Assembly: GCF_000987955.1 (NCBI RefSeq)
Contig: NZ_LAZU01000049.1
Coordinates: 12-47,382 of the forward strand
Direction: 5' to 3'
DNA: 47,371 nt
Source: Paenibacillus sp. DMB20
GTDB lineage: Bacteria; Bacillota; Bacilli; Paenibacillales; Paenibacillaceae
Positions 17,659 through 27,158 of the stretch are shown here, piece by piece. The stretch's first letter is position 1, and every line of letters begins with the position of its first letter. The notes under the pieces were generated by a model. The model saw nothing but the letters and a program-made list of their open reading frames with translations. It had not been told where the DNA came from and did no database searches. The position numbers were made by a program, and so were the translations under genes.

Positions 17659-18014
17659 CAAAAAAAGCCCTTCGTCCTCAAAGGACGAAAGGCTTTAGTT
17701 CTCTCGCGGTACCACCTTTGTTTCGCAGCGTTTGATCTTTCTCGCCGTTCCGGCTGAACGCCCATCTCAAATCGATCAAGCGATGCGACACTTTATACAG
17801 GTAACGGCTGCAGCCGGCATGCTCTAACTTACACCCTAAAAGTACGTGCAAAGCTCAAGCAGGCAACTCCGGGGCGACTTTTCGCAAGCTGGTTCCTGCG
17901 GAATCTCTCAGCGCTGCAATTCCGCTCTCTGAAGGCCATCTCTTCCTACTCTTCCCGTTCTTCGTTGTTGGTTGGTAATTTCCTTTATTGTATTCCGCTT
18001 TTTCTGTGATGACT
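17659..18014 (-). ncRNA. T-box leader of valS
   Basis: The T-box core TGGTACCGCG is at 17714-17705 (minus strand), preceded by AAAGG. A terminator follows at 17696-17659: GGACGAAGGGCTTT-type stem, loop TTTG, and a T run. The T-box sequence overlaps the region needed for the competing antiterminator. Upstream lie a Stem I-like set of hairpins and a candidate specifier GUC (17878-17876), in a context (GAAAA-GUC-GCC) that aligns with the CGG codon of the argS leader. Uncharged tRNA-Val would therefore favour read-through. Confidence 0.92.
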
Positions 18015-18021
18015 ATAGACA

Positions 18022-18050
18022 ACTATAACCTTCTTGCTGACCATAGTCAA
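18022..18050 (-). promoter_or_regulatory. Promoter of the valS T-box transcript
   Basis: TTGACT (18050-18045), 17-bp spacer, TATAGT (18027-18022) on the minus strand, between the spoVID terminator and the T-box. Confidence 0.85.
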
Positions 18051-18093
18051 TATTTCGAGCCATAACGCGAAGGAATTGTTGTATTTCCAAAGC

Positions 18094-18120
18094 AAAAACC
18101 GCACATCCTTGATGTGCGGT
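18094..18120 (-). terminator. Terminator after spoVID
   Basis: ACCGCACATC/GATGTGCGGT perfect 10-bp stem with a 3-nt loop and TTTTTGC on the minus strand, about 40 bases after the spoVID stop. Confidence 0.92.
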
Positions 18121-18161
18121 CATGGATCAACCCTTTAGATGCGCCATGATGAGGGCAATGG

Positions 18162-19631
18162 TCAGGGGATGTACAATATCTGGCCTTCCTCCACGCTTTG
18201 GTCCGACAAACGGTTATAAAGAAGCAGTTCCCGCGGACTAAGCTGGTACCTCTCCGCGATGGCCTCCAGCGTCTCTTCCCGTTGGACAATGCACAGCCTC
18301 ACCTTGCGGAAAGGGGTATCCTCCTGGCGGCCGCCAAGAAACAGCGATTTCCACTGCACGTCTTCCGCAGCGGCTGGCTCAGCCGTTTCTTCTTTAGGCT
18401 CCTCCTCCTCGCGGATGGCGGCTTCCTGCTCTTGAACTGTCCGGCTGGACTGTAAAAGGGAGGAGAATCCCACGCCTCCGGTATTGTTGACGGTGCTGTT
18501 TTTGCTCGAAAAAGCAACCTTTAGCTCCGGTTTTGCCAAAGGCTCCTCTTGCAAGGCAGTCTCTTCCGCGGAAACCTCCTCCTGAAGGGCCTCCGCCTCG
18601 GCATAGGTCTCTAGCGGTTCGATAACCGATGTCTCCGGTACGGAGGAATGCGCCGGTGCCTCCTCATCCTGACGCTCGGTAGCAATCCCTGGGAAAATGC
18701 CGGATTCATGGACAGGCTCTTCATTCTGCGTCTCCGGTGCACGCTCGAAGTTCCATACATTCGGGTTCGACGGTTCCGAACCGCTTTGAGCCTGAACCGT
18801 AAAGGGCTCTTCGACCGCATCGGTATCGGCGGGCTGTCCTGCTTGCGCAAACGGGTCCCTATGTAACTCCGTCACGGATTCATATGCGCCGTATGGGGCG
18901 GCAGCTTCGACATTATTCCCGTATGCAGCGTTGAATCCGTCTGCAGGCACCGGCTTTTCATCCGGGTATGCCGGATCGGCAGGAGGCTGGAACACGTAAC
19001 CGGCTGCCTGGACCGTCGCGGAGCCGCTATCGAATGCCTCCTGGTGACCAAAGGCCTGCCCCGTTTCAGCCTGAGGTTCTGCCGTCTGTCGGTCCGCTTC
19101 CCGAAAATCGGCATGGTCTTCCGAAGGCATGTCGGGAGCATGTACCACCGTGATTTCCTCATCATTCCATGCTCCGTCCGACGCTTCCTGAACGGCTGCC
19201 TGAATTCCTTTTAGGGATAGCACGCCGGTAATGTTCAGGCTTCGCTTTGAGAGAAGATCCACATCAAAGTTTTCGATTTCCACCGCAATGTCCTCAAGCG
19301 ATGTCACCCGGTTCAGCGGAACGGTGATTTCCACAGGTATCCAATGCTCCAGAGGCTCGGATTCTCCCTCTTCGGTATCGCCTTTATACAGGCCCGCCAA
19401 AAGCAGATGACCCCGAAGCGTCGCCTGCTCTTCCTGACTGATAACCTGGATATGCGGGATCAATTCGGCCTCTTCCAGCTCTTCAATTCCCGGCAGATCT
19501 TCCGCTAAAATTATTCGTTCGTAAATATCAAACCGCAATCCGTAGGACTGGTCGAACACGGGAATGTCCTCCTTTTTGGCATATACTATCCGCGGCGGGT
19601 CCCGCGGCATGAGCCCGTTGTCGTCACTCAT
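18162..19631 (-). CDS. spoVID: Stage VI sporulation protein D (spore coat morphogenesis)
   Basis: SpoVID guides encasement of the forespore by coat proteins. N-terminal conserved domain (GLRFDIYERIILAEDLPGI, HLLLAGLYKG, VEITVPLNRV). A long acidic, low-complexity Ala/Glu/Pro-rich middle (residues ~170-430). A C-terminal LysM (VQREETLEAIAERYQLSPRE, ending ILYIP) that binds peptidoglycan precursors in the family. I chose ATG 19631 (489 residues) because earlier starts lie in or beside the rluA terminator hairpin; the start is uncertain and an ATG at 19721 with AAGGGGAT is the alternative. Probably sigma-E controlled (inference). Order hemL...spoVID...valS is as in B. subtilis. Confidence 0.9.
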   Translation of the reverse strand: MSDDNGLMPRDPPRIVYAKKEDIPVFDQSYGLRFDIYERIILAEDLPGIEELEEAELIPHIQVISQEEQATLRGHLLLAGLYKGDTEEGESEPLEHWIPVEITVPLNRVTSLEDIAVEIENFDVDLLSKRSLNITGVLSLKGIQAAVQEASDGAWNDEEITVVHAPDMPSEDHADFREADRQTAEPQAETGQAFGHQEAFDSGSATVQAAGYVFQPPADPAYPDEKPVPADGFNAAYGNNVEAAAPYGAYESVTELHRDPFAQAGQPADTDAVEEPFTVQAQSGSEPSNPNVWNFERAPETQNEEPVHESGIFPGIATERQDEEAPAHSSVPETSVIEPLETYAEAEALQEEVSAEETALQEEPLAKPELKVAFSSKNSTVNNTGGVGFSSLLQSSRTVQEQEAAIREEEEPKEETAEPAAAEDVQWKSLFLGGRQEDTPFRKVRLCIVQREETLEAIAERYQLSPRELLLYNRLSDQSVEEGQILYIP

Positions 19632-19725
19632 TTTATCTATATGCCGAAAATAGGTGAGCATGCCTCTTTTGAGGAACAAGGACCGGATAGCCGATGCGGT
19701 TCTTGCCGTTTCGTTCTTCATACAT

Positions 19726-19802
19726 AAAAATATCCCCTTCAAGTTCCACTCGATCCTCATGGGTAACATAAGGTTTTCTCGAGTGTCTGCTTGAAGGGGA
19801 TA
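19726..19802 (-). terminator. Long hairpin, terminator of the hem-rluA transcript
   Basis: CTTGAAGGGGATA and TATCCCCTTCAAG (13 bp, perfect) enclose a second stem CACTCGA/TCGAGTG. On the minus strand it is followed by TTTTT. It lies 17 bases after the rluA stop. It also buries a possible spoVID ribosome-binding site (AAGGGGAT). Confidence 0.75.
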
Positions 19803-19819
19803 ATACCATGGACAACGCC

Positions 19820-20735
19820 TTATCGAGGAAAAGGCTTGCTTGCCATTTGCTCTTTCAGCCGGATCAGGTCATCCGGCCACGGCGCTTCAATCTCCACCTC
19901 TTCCCCCGTAAACGGATGGGCGAAGCAAAGACGCGCTCCGTGCAGCGCCTGGCGGTCAAAGCTAACGGAATACCCTCCATAGAGCGAATCACCCAGAATC
20001 GCATGCCCCATGTGGCTCAGATGGACGCGGATCTGATGTGTCCGTCCCGTCTCCAAACTTAGGTACAGAAGACTTGCCTCCCGGTAAACCTCCGCATCGA
20101 GTATCCGGGTAACCGCATGCTGGCCGGTCAGGGAAACCCTGCGCCGTTGGGCGTGGTGCCGATCCCTGCCAATCGGCAGATCGATAACCTTCAGGTCGGG
20201 CGATACCCGGCCCTGAACCAGCGCCGCGTAGATCCGGACGATCTCTTTTTTTTCTCATCGCCTCGTCCAGCTTGAGCTGGGCATACTCGTTCTTGGCGTA
20301 GAGCACGGGCCCTGTCGTATCTTTGTCCAGCCTATGGATATGCCGTACGGCGGCCTCCGTTCCGGATGCCTCATAATACGCAGCGACCGCATGGTTCAGC
20401 GTCGTTTCATTACCGCGGTCGTCCGGATGAACCGCCATCCCCGCCGGCTTGTTCACCACCAGGCAGAAGTCATCCTCGTACAGAACATCCAATTCGGCCC
20501 ATATCGGCTCGATTCCCGCTTCTCTGGAAGGAAAGAGGGACAGCCGCAGCCGATCCCCCCTCCACTGGATTCCTCCGTTATGACGAAGCTTTTTCGCCAG
20601 CTTTTCCGGCATGAAAACGGTATCCGTCAGCCACTTGTCCGTGGCTTCGTCCCGATCCGTCAAGCCGGTGAGTGCTTTTCCTGGCGTCAATTCCAGCCAT
20701 TCGCCCCGCCGGGCCCAGCTTCCCCGGTAGCTCAC
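19820..20735 (-). CDS. RluA/RluD family pseudouridine synthase, frameshifted
   Basis: Converts uridine to pseudouridine in RNA; the target is unknown. HIHRLDKDTTGPVLYAK near residue 133 contains the catalytic aspartate, and ETGRTHQIRVHLSHMG is the second RluA motif. The frame breaks at eight T (20246-20253), about residue 160. With seven, AMRKK continues to EIVRIYAALVQGRV and the protein is 304 residues. GTG start at 20735 overlaps the hemL stop by 4 bp, so it is the last gene of the hem operon here. No S4 domain is seen at the N-terminus. Confidence 0.9.
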
Positions 20736-22027
20736 AGGCTTTTCAAGGCACGGCGGTTGGCTTCGATGGTCGCCTCGATATCCGCCTCAGCATGAGCCGC
20801 GGATATGAACATGCCTTCGAACTGGGACGGCGGAACGCTGACGCCTTCCTGAACCATGGCTGCAAAATAGCGGCGGAATAAATCCAGATCGCTCGTCTTC
20901 GCCGTGTCAAAATTAACAACCTGCTGATCCGTAAAGAACGGGCAAACCATCGAGCCGACCCGGTTGATGGTTAGCGGAATGCCGAATTCGCGGGCGTTCT
21001 GCTCAAGCCCGGCCTGAAGCTGGGCTCCCCGCTCCTCAAGCTGATCGTATATTTCCGGTGTCAGCAGCTTCAATGTAGTATATCCGGCAGCCATAGCCAG
21101 AGGGTTGCCGCTGAGCGTGCCCGCCTGATAAATCGGACCGGCAGGGGCAATCTGGTTCATGATTTCCTTCTTTCCGCCGTAGGCGCCCACAGGCAGTCCG
21201 CCGCCGATGACTTTTCCGAGGCATGTCAGGTCCGGTTCGATCCCGAAACGTCCCTGGGCACAGTGAAGATCGACCCGGAAACCGGTCATCACCTCATCAA
21301 AAATAAGCAGGCTGCCGTAATCGGACGTCACCTTGCGCAGTCCCTCGAGGAAACCCTCCCGGGGCGGAACCACGCCCATATTGCCGGCCACCGGCTCAAC
21401 AATGACGGCTGCGATCTCTTCGCCAAAGCGCTCGAATGCCAGCTGTACCGATTCAAGGTCATTATATGGAACGGCAATCGTGGTCGTGGCCACCGCTTCG
21501 GGAACGCCTGGGCTATCTGGTAGGCCGAGCGTCGCGATGCCCGAACCCGCTTTGATCAGCAAACTGTCCGCATGGCCGTGATAAGACCCTTCGAATTTAA
21601 TGATTTTGGAACGTCCCGTATAACCGCGGGCGAGCCGGATCGCGCTCATGGTCGCTTCCGTGCCGGAGTTGACCATCCGTACGATTTCCACCGACGGCAC
21701 CCGTTCGCAAACGAGCTTGGCCATTTCCGTCTCCAAAAGCGTCGGCGCGCCAAAGCTTGTTCCCTTCATCGCCGTCTCGCGAAGCGCCTCCACCACCTCG
21801 GGATGCGCATGACCCATAATCAGCGGCCCCCAAGATCCCACGTAGTCGATAAAAGAATTCCCGTCAATATCGTACACGCGGCAGCCTTCTCCCCGATCCA
21901 TGTAAATCGGGGTCAGGCCTACCGATTTGAACGCCCGGACCGGGCTGTTCACGCCACCCGGGATATACTGCTTCGCCTCTTCAAAGGCCGTACGCGAAGC
22001 TTCCTCTTTTCGTTTACCTTGGCTCAT
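20732..22027 (-). CDS. hemL: Glutamate-1-semialdehyde 2,1-aminomutase
   Basis: PLP enzyme making 5-aminolevulinate from glutamate-1-semialdehyde, the product of HemA. NSGTEATMSAIRLARG near residue 118, FDEVMTGFRV near 243 (PLP Asp) and LGKVIGGGLPVGAYGG near 263 with the PLP lysine. 431 residues. ATG 22027 has AGGAGT seven bases upstream; a GTG three codons earlier overlaps it. 36 bp after hemB. Confidence 0.97.
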   Translation of the reverse strand: MSQGKRKEEASRTAFEEAKQYIPGGVNSPVRAFKSVGLTPIYMDRGEGCRVYDIDGNSFIDYVGSWGPLIMGHAHPEVVEALRETAMKGTSFGAPTLLETEMAKLVCERVPSVEIVRMVNSGTEATMSAIRLARGYTGRSKIIKFEGSYHGHADSLLIKAGSGIATLGLPDSPGVPEAVATTTIAVPYNDLESVQLAFERFGEEIAAVIVEPVAGNMGVVPPREGFLEGLRKVTSDYGSLLIFDEVMTGFRVDLHCAQGRFGIEPDLTCLGKVIGGGLPVGAYGGKKEIMNQIAPAGPIYQAGTLSGNPLAMAAGYTTLKLLTPEIYDQLEERGAQLQAGLEQNAREFGIPLTINRVGSMVCPFFTDQQVVNFDTAKTSDLDLFRRYFAAMVQEGVSVPPSQFEGMFISAAHAEADIEATIEANRRALKSL

Positions 22028-22063
22028 TCTCGCCACTCCTATCTGTCCGATGACATAACTATC

Positions 22064-23065
22064 TTAACGGTTCCGTATCCAGCCCGCCGCATCCTTGGAA
22101 AAATACGTGATGATGATATCGGCTCCGGCACGTTTCATGCCCGTGAGCATTTCCATAACGATCGCTTTCTCGTCAATCCATCCGCGCTCGGCCGCAGCCT
22201 TGATCATGGAATATTCGCCGCTGACGTTATAAGCGACCAACGGCAGATCAAATTGGTCGCGAAGCAGCCGGACGATGTCGAGATAGGCAAGAGCCGGCTT
22301 CACCATCAGCATATCGGCTCCCTCAAGCACGTCGCTCTCGGCTTCGCGGAGCGCCTCCCGCATATTGGCCGGGTCCATCTGATAGGTCTTGCGGTCCCCG
22401 AACTGGGGAGCGGAGTCGGCCGCATCGCGGAAGGGCCCGTAAAATGCGGAGGCATATTTGACCGAGTAGGACATGATCGGAATATGCTGGAAGCCGGCTT
22501 CATCCAGAGCCTTGCGTATCGCCTGTACAAAACCGTCCATCATGTTGGAAGGAGCGATAATGTCGGCTCCCGCTCTCGCTTGCGATACCGCCGTCCGGGC
22601 AAGCAGTTCCAGGGACTCATCGTTGATGACGTCCCCATGGACGTGTCCGTCCCGCTCGAAGGTATGTACCATGCCGCAATGGCCGTGGTCCGTAAACTCG
22701 CAAAGGCATGTATCCGCGATGACGAGCAGGTCCGGATGCCACTCTTTAATCAGGCGCGTTGCTTCCTGAACGATTCCGTCATCGGCAAAGCCCGATGTCC
22801 CGACGCTGTCCTTCGTTTCCGGAATACCGAACAGCAGCACGGCCGGAATGCCCAGCGCAGCGATTTCGTCCACTTCCGCCTTCAGCGTATCCAATGAGAA
22901 ATGATACACGCCGGGCATCGAAGTAATTTCATTCTTTATTCCGCTTCCATACGTTACGAATATCGGTTGTACCAAATCCTCCACGTTCAACACGGTTTCG
23001 CGAACCATGCTGCGGATGCCCGCGCTTTGGCGCAGACGCCGGTGGCGCACAATCGGAAAGCCCAT
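22064..23065 (-). CDS. hemB: Delta-aminolevulinic acid dehydratase (porphobilinogen synthase)
   Basis: Condenses two 5-aminolevulinate to porphobilinogen. The cysteine motif DTCLCEFTDHGHCG marks the zinc-dependent type. Schiff-base lysines lie in VKYASAFYGPFR and LMVKPALAYLD. 333 residues, intact. ATG 23065 follows GGAGGGAA. It is separated from the cobA-hemD fusion by 75 bp with no terminator seen. Confidence 0.97.
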   Translation of the reverse strand: MGFPIVRHRRLRQSAGIRSMVRETVLNVEDLVQPIFVTYGSGIKNEITSMPGVYHFSLDTLKAEVDEIAALGIPAVLLFGIPETKDSVGTSGFADDGIVQEATRLIKEWHPDLLVIADTCLCEFTDHGHCGMVHTFERDGHVHGDVINDESLELLARTAVSQARAGADIIAPSNMMDGFVQAIRKALDEAGFQHIPIMSYSVKYASAFYGPFRDAADSAPQFGDRKTYQMDPANMREALREAESDVLEGADMLMVKPALAYLDIVRLLRDQFDLPLVAYNVSGEYSMIKAAAERGWIDEKAIVMEMLTGMKRAGADIIITYFSKDAAGWIRNR

Positions 23066-23140
23066 TTTATTCCCTCCAAGTTTAAATAATTGTCGTTCAT
23101 TCCCTAGATGCATATCTATGAATGCTCAAAATATATTCAA

Positions 23141-24698
23141 TCAGTCGCGGTGCCGCCTCGGCTCATCCTTATTCCACTCGCACAGAGCCTCCACCAGACT
23201 GTCGATCGTCGCTTCCTTGGCCATCATGGAAACGTGAAGGCCGGCTTTTCTGGCCGTGTCGGCAGTCAGCGGTCCGATACAGGCAACCGCGGAATCCCGC
23301 AGAAGTTCTGCCGGCGGGGTCTTTCCCATCTTTTCCAATATGCGAAGAAGGTTAGTAACCGTGGACGAGCTCGTGAACGTAACCGCATGGATTCCGCCTT
23401 CCTCGAAGAGCTTCATTAATTCGTCGTCGTCTTCTCCGGCCAGTACCGTTTCATAAGTTTTGATATCGGTTACCCCAAGACCCATTTCTTTCAACTGCCG
23501 AGGCAGCCAATCCCTTGCGAGATCCCCCCGCGGCAGAAGAACCTGCTGGCCTGGCTTCATCTGTTCGCCGTACGCGTCGACAAGCCCCTCAGCCTGGTAT
23601 CGTTCCTTCAGAACTTCCGCGGCGATACCGCGTTCGCGCAAAGCAGCCCCCGTCGCCGGTCCGACCGCCGCGATTCTTGCACGTGCCAGTGACCGGATAT
23701 CTTTGCCTGCCTCGCTCAAGTGACGGAAGAAATACTCCACTCCGTTCACGCTCGTAAAAAAAGACCCAATCATAAGAGACCAGCCGATCCAACGCTTGTC
23801 GGATATCCGACAAAGCCTTTTCCGACGTTGGCATCACCGTTTCGATGACCGGAAATTCATAAGGCTCGCCGCCCAACTCCTCGATGCGGCCGACAAGCTC
23901 GCTGGCCTGGCTCCGGGACCGTGTCACAAGAATTCTTTTGCCGAAAAGCGGCAACTGCTCAGCCCACTTCAAGTGCTCCCGCTGCAGGACAACCTCCCCG
24001 ACAACGATCACGGCGGGAGGCTGAAAATTGGCGGTTTTCACTTTTTGCTCGATGTTCTCGAGCGTGCCGGTAATCGTATCCTGTTCCGCGCGCGTGCCCC
24101 AGCGTACAAGGGCTACGGGCGTTTCCGGCGGTCTTCCGTGAGCCATCAGCTGGCGGCTGATATACCCGATTTTGGCAACTCCCATCATAAAAATAAGGGT
24201 CCCTGTCGCGTTGGTCACTTTGTCCCACTGGATCATGCGGTCCAGCTTGTCGGGGCTCTCGTGCCCTGTAATGATCGACAGTGAAGAGGCAAGATCCCGG
24301 TGTGTCACCGGTATCCCGGCATACGCGGGAACGCTGATCGAAGATGTGATTCCCGGGACAATCTCAAAAGGTATCCCGTTTCGGTACAGCAGTTCCGCTT
24401 CTTCCCCCACCCTTCCGAAAATGGTGGGATCGCCGCCCTTCAGCCGGACGACCTTTTTTCCTTCGAGCGCCAGATCGACCAGCAGCTGATTGATCTCCTC
24501 CTGCTTCATCGTGTGCCTGTCCGGAAGCTTGCCGACATAAATCTTCTCGGCTCCCGGCTTCAGCCACTTCAGAAAACGGGGAGACGCCAGCCGGTCATAA
24601 ACCACGGCATCGGCTTTTTCCAGGCATTCCTTCCCTTTTATCGTGATCAGCCGCGCGTCCCCGGGACCCGCTCCGACCAAATAAACCTTGCCTGCCAT
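23141..24698 (-). CDS. cobA-hemD: Uroporphyrinogen-III C-methyltransferase / synthase fusion (CobA-HemD), frameshifted
   Basis: The N-terminal ~250 residues are the SAM-dependent methyltransferase making precorrin-2 (VYLVGAGPGDARLITIKG, VRLKGGDPTIFGRVGEEAE, YAGIPVTHRD). The C-terminal ~260 residues are uroporphyrinogen-III synthase (ILVTRSRSQASELV, FTSSSTVTNLLRIL, IGPLTADTARKAG). The frame breaks in the synthase half at seven A (23756-23762), near residue 312. With six, YDWVFF runs into TSVNGVEYFF and the length is 518. Such fusions are known in Firmicutes. It places the haem/sirohaem branch point on one polypeptide. ATG 24698, 4 bp after hemC. Confidence 0.93.
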
Positions 24699-24702
24699 CC
24701 GA

Positions 24703-25659
24703 TCATCCCCTAACTTGTGCCAAAATCTCTTCTGCTCCCATAGCTTTCAGCTGTTCGGCAACCTGGATGCCGAGCCTGTCGGGATCCATTCCCTCCGCTG
24801 ATTTTTTCAGTATCCGATCTCCATCGGGGGAACCTACCATTCCCGTCAATCGTATAATTTTTTGCCCTTCATGGGAATGACCTGTCGGCGCTTCCGCAAG
24901 GACGGCATAAGCTCCGATCGGAACCTGGCAGCCGCCGTTCAGCTCGTTCAGATACTTGCGTTCTGCGGCGACCGTCCGTGCCGTATCTTCATCATTGTAT
25001 AAGGAGAGAAGGCGAAGAAGCTCCGCATCGTTCTCGCGGCATTCAATGCCGAGAGCCCCTTGTCCGACGGCAGGAAGGCATGTCTCTACGGGCAAATACG
25101 AAGTAATGCGATCTTCCCATCCCATCCGCTGCAGTCCGGCTGCCGCCAGAATAATCGCTTGATATTCCCCGCTCTCCAACTTGCGGAGCCGCGAATCGAT
25201 GTTTCCCCGAATCCACTCCACCGTAAGATCCGGCCGGTAAGCCTTCAACTGGCTGGAACGGCGCAGGCTGCTGGTGCCTACCTTGGCGCCTTGAGGCAGC
25301 TTGTCCAGGCTGTCCGCTTCCATGGAAATCAAACAGTCGCGGGGATCCTTGCGGCGCGGAACCGCGCCGGTTGTCAGCCCTTCAGGCAAGAACGAGGGCA
25401 TGTCCTTCATGCTGTGAACGGCCATATCGATTTCGCCGTCGATCATCGCCTGCTCGATTTCCTTGACGAACAAGCCTTTACCGCCCACTTTGGACAAGGT
25501 CACGTCAAGAATGCGGTCGCCTTTCGTTACTATTTTTTTAACCTCAAACCGATAGTCGAACCCGTTCTCTTTTGCAAGCCGCGTCAAATCATCGATGACC
25601 TGCCCGGTCTGGGTAAGCGCCAGCGCGCTTTGTCTGCTGCCAACTACAATGGTACGCAT
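24703..25659 (-). CDS. hemC: Porphobilinogen deaminase (hydroxymethylbilane synthase)
   Basis: Joins four porphobilinogens into hydroxymethylbilane for HemD. VGSRQSALALTQT at the start; KDMPSFLPEGL; the dipyrromethane-cofactor cysteine in LNGGCQVPIGAYA near residue 242. 318 residues. ATG 25659 follows AGGAGGAG. A seven-base A run at 25533-25539 is in frame. Two bp after the SirC-like gene. Confidence 0.97.
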   Translation of the reverse strand: MRTIVVGSRQSALALTQTGQVIDDLTRLAKENGFDYRFEVKKIVTKGDRILDVTLSKVGGKGLFVKEIEQAMIDGEIDMAVHSMKDMPSFLPEGLTTGAVPRRKDPRDCLISMEADSLDKLPQGAKVGTSSLRRSSQLKAYRPDLTVEWIRGNIDSRLRKLESGEYQAIILAAAGLQRMGWEDRITSYLPVETCLPAVGQGALGIECRENDAELLRLLSLYNDEDTARTVAAERKYLNELNGGCQVPIGAYAVLAEAPTGHSHEGQKIIRLTGMVGSPDGDRILKKSAEGMDPDRLGIQVAEQLKAMGAEEILAQVRG

Positions 25660-25661
25660 CG

Positions 25662-26309
25662 TTACTCCTCCTGATTGTGAGTGATCCACTGATCGATCTG
25701 TTCCGGACTCCACGGGATAAAGTCCCCCCGCCGTATGTCCTGTAGTATATCGATTTCAACTATTTTTCGCAAAAGCTTCCGCCGGGCGGTCTGGGACCGG
25801 ACTTTCTCTTTAACGGCAACGCGCAGTTCATGCAAAAAATCCAGGTACATTTCAAATTCGTCGCCCAATTCTTCCTCCAGCCTGCGGCAAAGGTTTACGG
25901 CGGCAGCCGGCCCCGCCCCCGCCGTCGATACGGCGACGGTAAGCCGGCCCCGTCTCAGGACGGCAGGACTGATGAAATCGCCGGATTCCCCGTCGCTCGC
26001 CACATTAACCATAATGCCCAGCCTTCGGGCTTCAGCCGCCACCTTCCCGTTCACTTCGGGAGGAAAGGAAGCCGCGTACACCAAAAAAGCCCCTTCGAGG
26101 TCTCCCTCTCTATATTCCCTGCAAGTCCAGCGCACAACCCCTTCTTCCGCCAAGGATATCAGTCTCCCGCTCAGATTCGGACTAATGATATGTACAGCGG
26201 CCCCGGCTTCAATCAGCGTCTCCGCTTTACGCTCCGCTACCGGGCCTCCGCCGATGATCAGGCAGCTCTTCCCCTCGCAGTTCAGCATGACCGGAACATA
26301 TTGAACCAT
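25662..26309 (-). CDS. Precorrin-2 dehydrogenase / sirohydrochlorin pathway protein (SirC/Met8-like)
   Basis: N-terminal NAD-binding fold CLIIGGGPVAERKAETLIEA (residues ~16-35), then VNVASDGESGDFISPAVLRR and VAVSTAGAGPAAAVNLCRR, hallmarks of the family that oxidises precorrin-2 to sirohydrochlorin. 215 residues. It sits between hemX and hemC beside a CobA domain, so sirohaem is made from this operon. A ferrochelatase step cannot be assigned from the sequence. ATG 26309. Confidence 0.9.
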   Translation of the reverse strand: MVQYVPVMLNCEGKSCLIIGGGPVAERKAETLIEAGAAVHIISPNLSGRLISLAEEGVVRWTCREYREGDLEGAFLVYAASFPPEVNGKVAAEARRLGIMVNVASDGESGDFISPAVLRRGRLTVAVSTAGAGPAAAVNLCRRLEEELGDEFEMYLDFLHELRVAVKEKVRSQTARRKLLRKIVEIDILQDIRRGDFIPWSPEQIDQWITHNQEE

Positions 26310-26316
26310 AAGCGTT

Positions 26317-27141
26317 TCACACCCCCGACCAGCTGTGAAACTCGGACCAAGCGTTCAAGAAGAAATTCAGCACGATGAACGCCAGGCCGATCAGCGCCCA
26401 TCTTGCGGTTTCCAGGCCGGAACGGCGCTGAATCCGTCGTCTCACAAAATAATTGACATATATGCCCAGAGCAACGCTCGTGGACAGCACTTTCAGATCC
26501 GCCAGCAGCGTCCACCGGCCTTCCGTAGCCACCGAAAATATGGCCAACCCGAGGGACAATACGAGGACCGGCGTTCCGATCAAAAGAGCATTGTACGAAT
26601 ATTTATCGAGTATTTCCAAACTCGGCAGCCTGCGGATCACGTCATTCCATTTTTTGTGTTTCAGTTTGCTGTGCAAAAACAAGTACATTCCTGCAAAAAC
26701 CGCCCCCACGGTCAAGGCCGTTAAGCTTACGCTGGCAAGCGCGATATGGAAAACGAGCAGCCCTTTTACGGGATCCCAAGCTTCAAGCGGGTTATAACCC
26801 GTCGTCAGCAGCAGGCGGTTCAGCACGGTGACGCAAAAACCGACCACGCTTAAGAGCAGGGCGGCAAATTCCGCACGCTTCACGAAGGTGATGGCTATGG
26901 AAGTTAACGTCACGCCGAACGAACACAACAGAAGGAAATCGAATGAGGTAAACACCGGCAGCATGCCCGTTTCGATGACGCGCTGCAGGACGGCCACGAG
27001 CTGAAACAGGGCAGCAACGACAAGAAGCCCTGTGCCTATCCGCTTTGCTGCCCGATTGCGGGATACGCAATCCGAGATATAAAACAGAAGGCTCAGGGCA
27101 TAAATACAAATGCCGATATCATAGATTAGGTTTAGCGACAT
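26317..27141 (-). CDS. hemX: HemX / CcsA-like membrane protein
   Basis: 274 residues with about eight hydrophobic segments (IYDIGICIYALSLLFYIS; LVVAALFQLVAVL; KGLLVFHIALASVSLTALTV; ALIGLAFIVLNFFLNAWSEF). Cytochrome c assembly (CcsA-type) fold with conserved His in FHIAL. In B. subtilis HemX lies after hemA and lowers HemA protein level; the same position here supports the name. ATG 27141, 17 bp after hemA. Confidence 0.9.
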   Translation of the reverse strand: MSLNLIYDIGICIYALSLLFYISDCVSRNRAAKRIGTGLLVVAALFQLVAVLQRVIETGMLPVFTSFDFLLLCSFGVTLTSIAITFVKRAEFAALLLSVVGFCVTVLNRLLLTTGYNPLEAWDPVKGLLVFHIALASVSLTALTVGAVFAGMYLFLHSKLKHKKWNDVIRRLPSLEILDKYSYNALLIGTPVLVLSLGLAIFSVATEGRWTLLADLKVLSTSVALGIYVNYFVRRRIQRRSGLETARWALIGLAFIVLNFFLNAWSEFHSWSGV

Positions 27142-27158
27142 GGTTTCGTCACCCGCCC

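Noticed and set aside
21572..22897. Plus-strand frame of 441 codons opposite hemL-hemB
   Set aside because: Shadow spanning two well-supported minus-strand genes.
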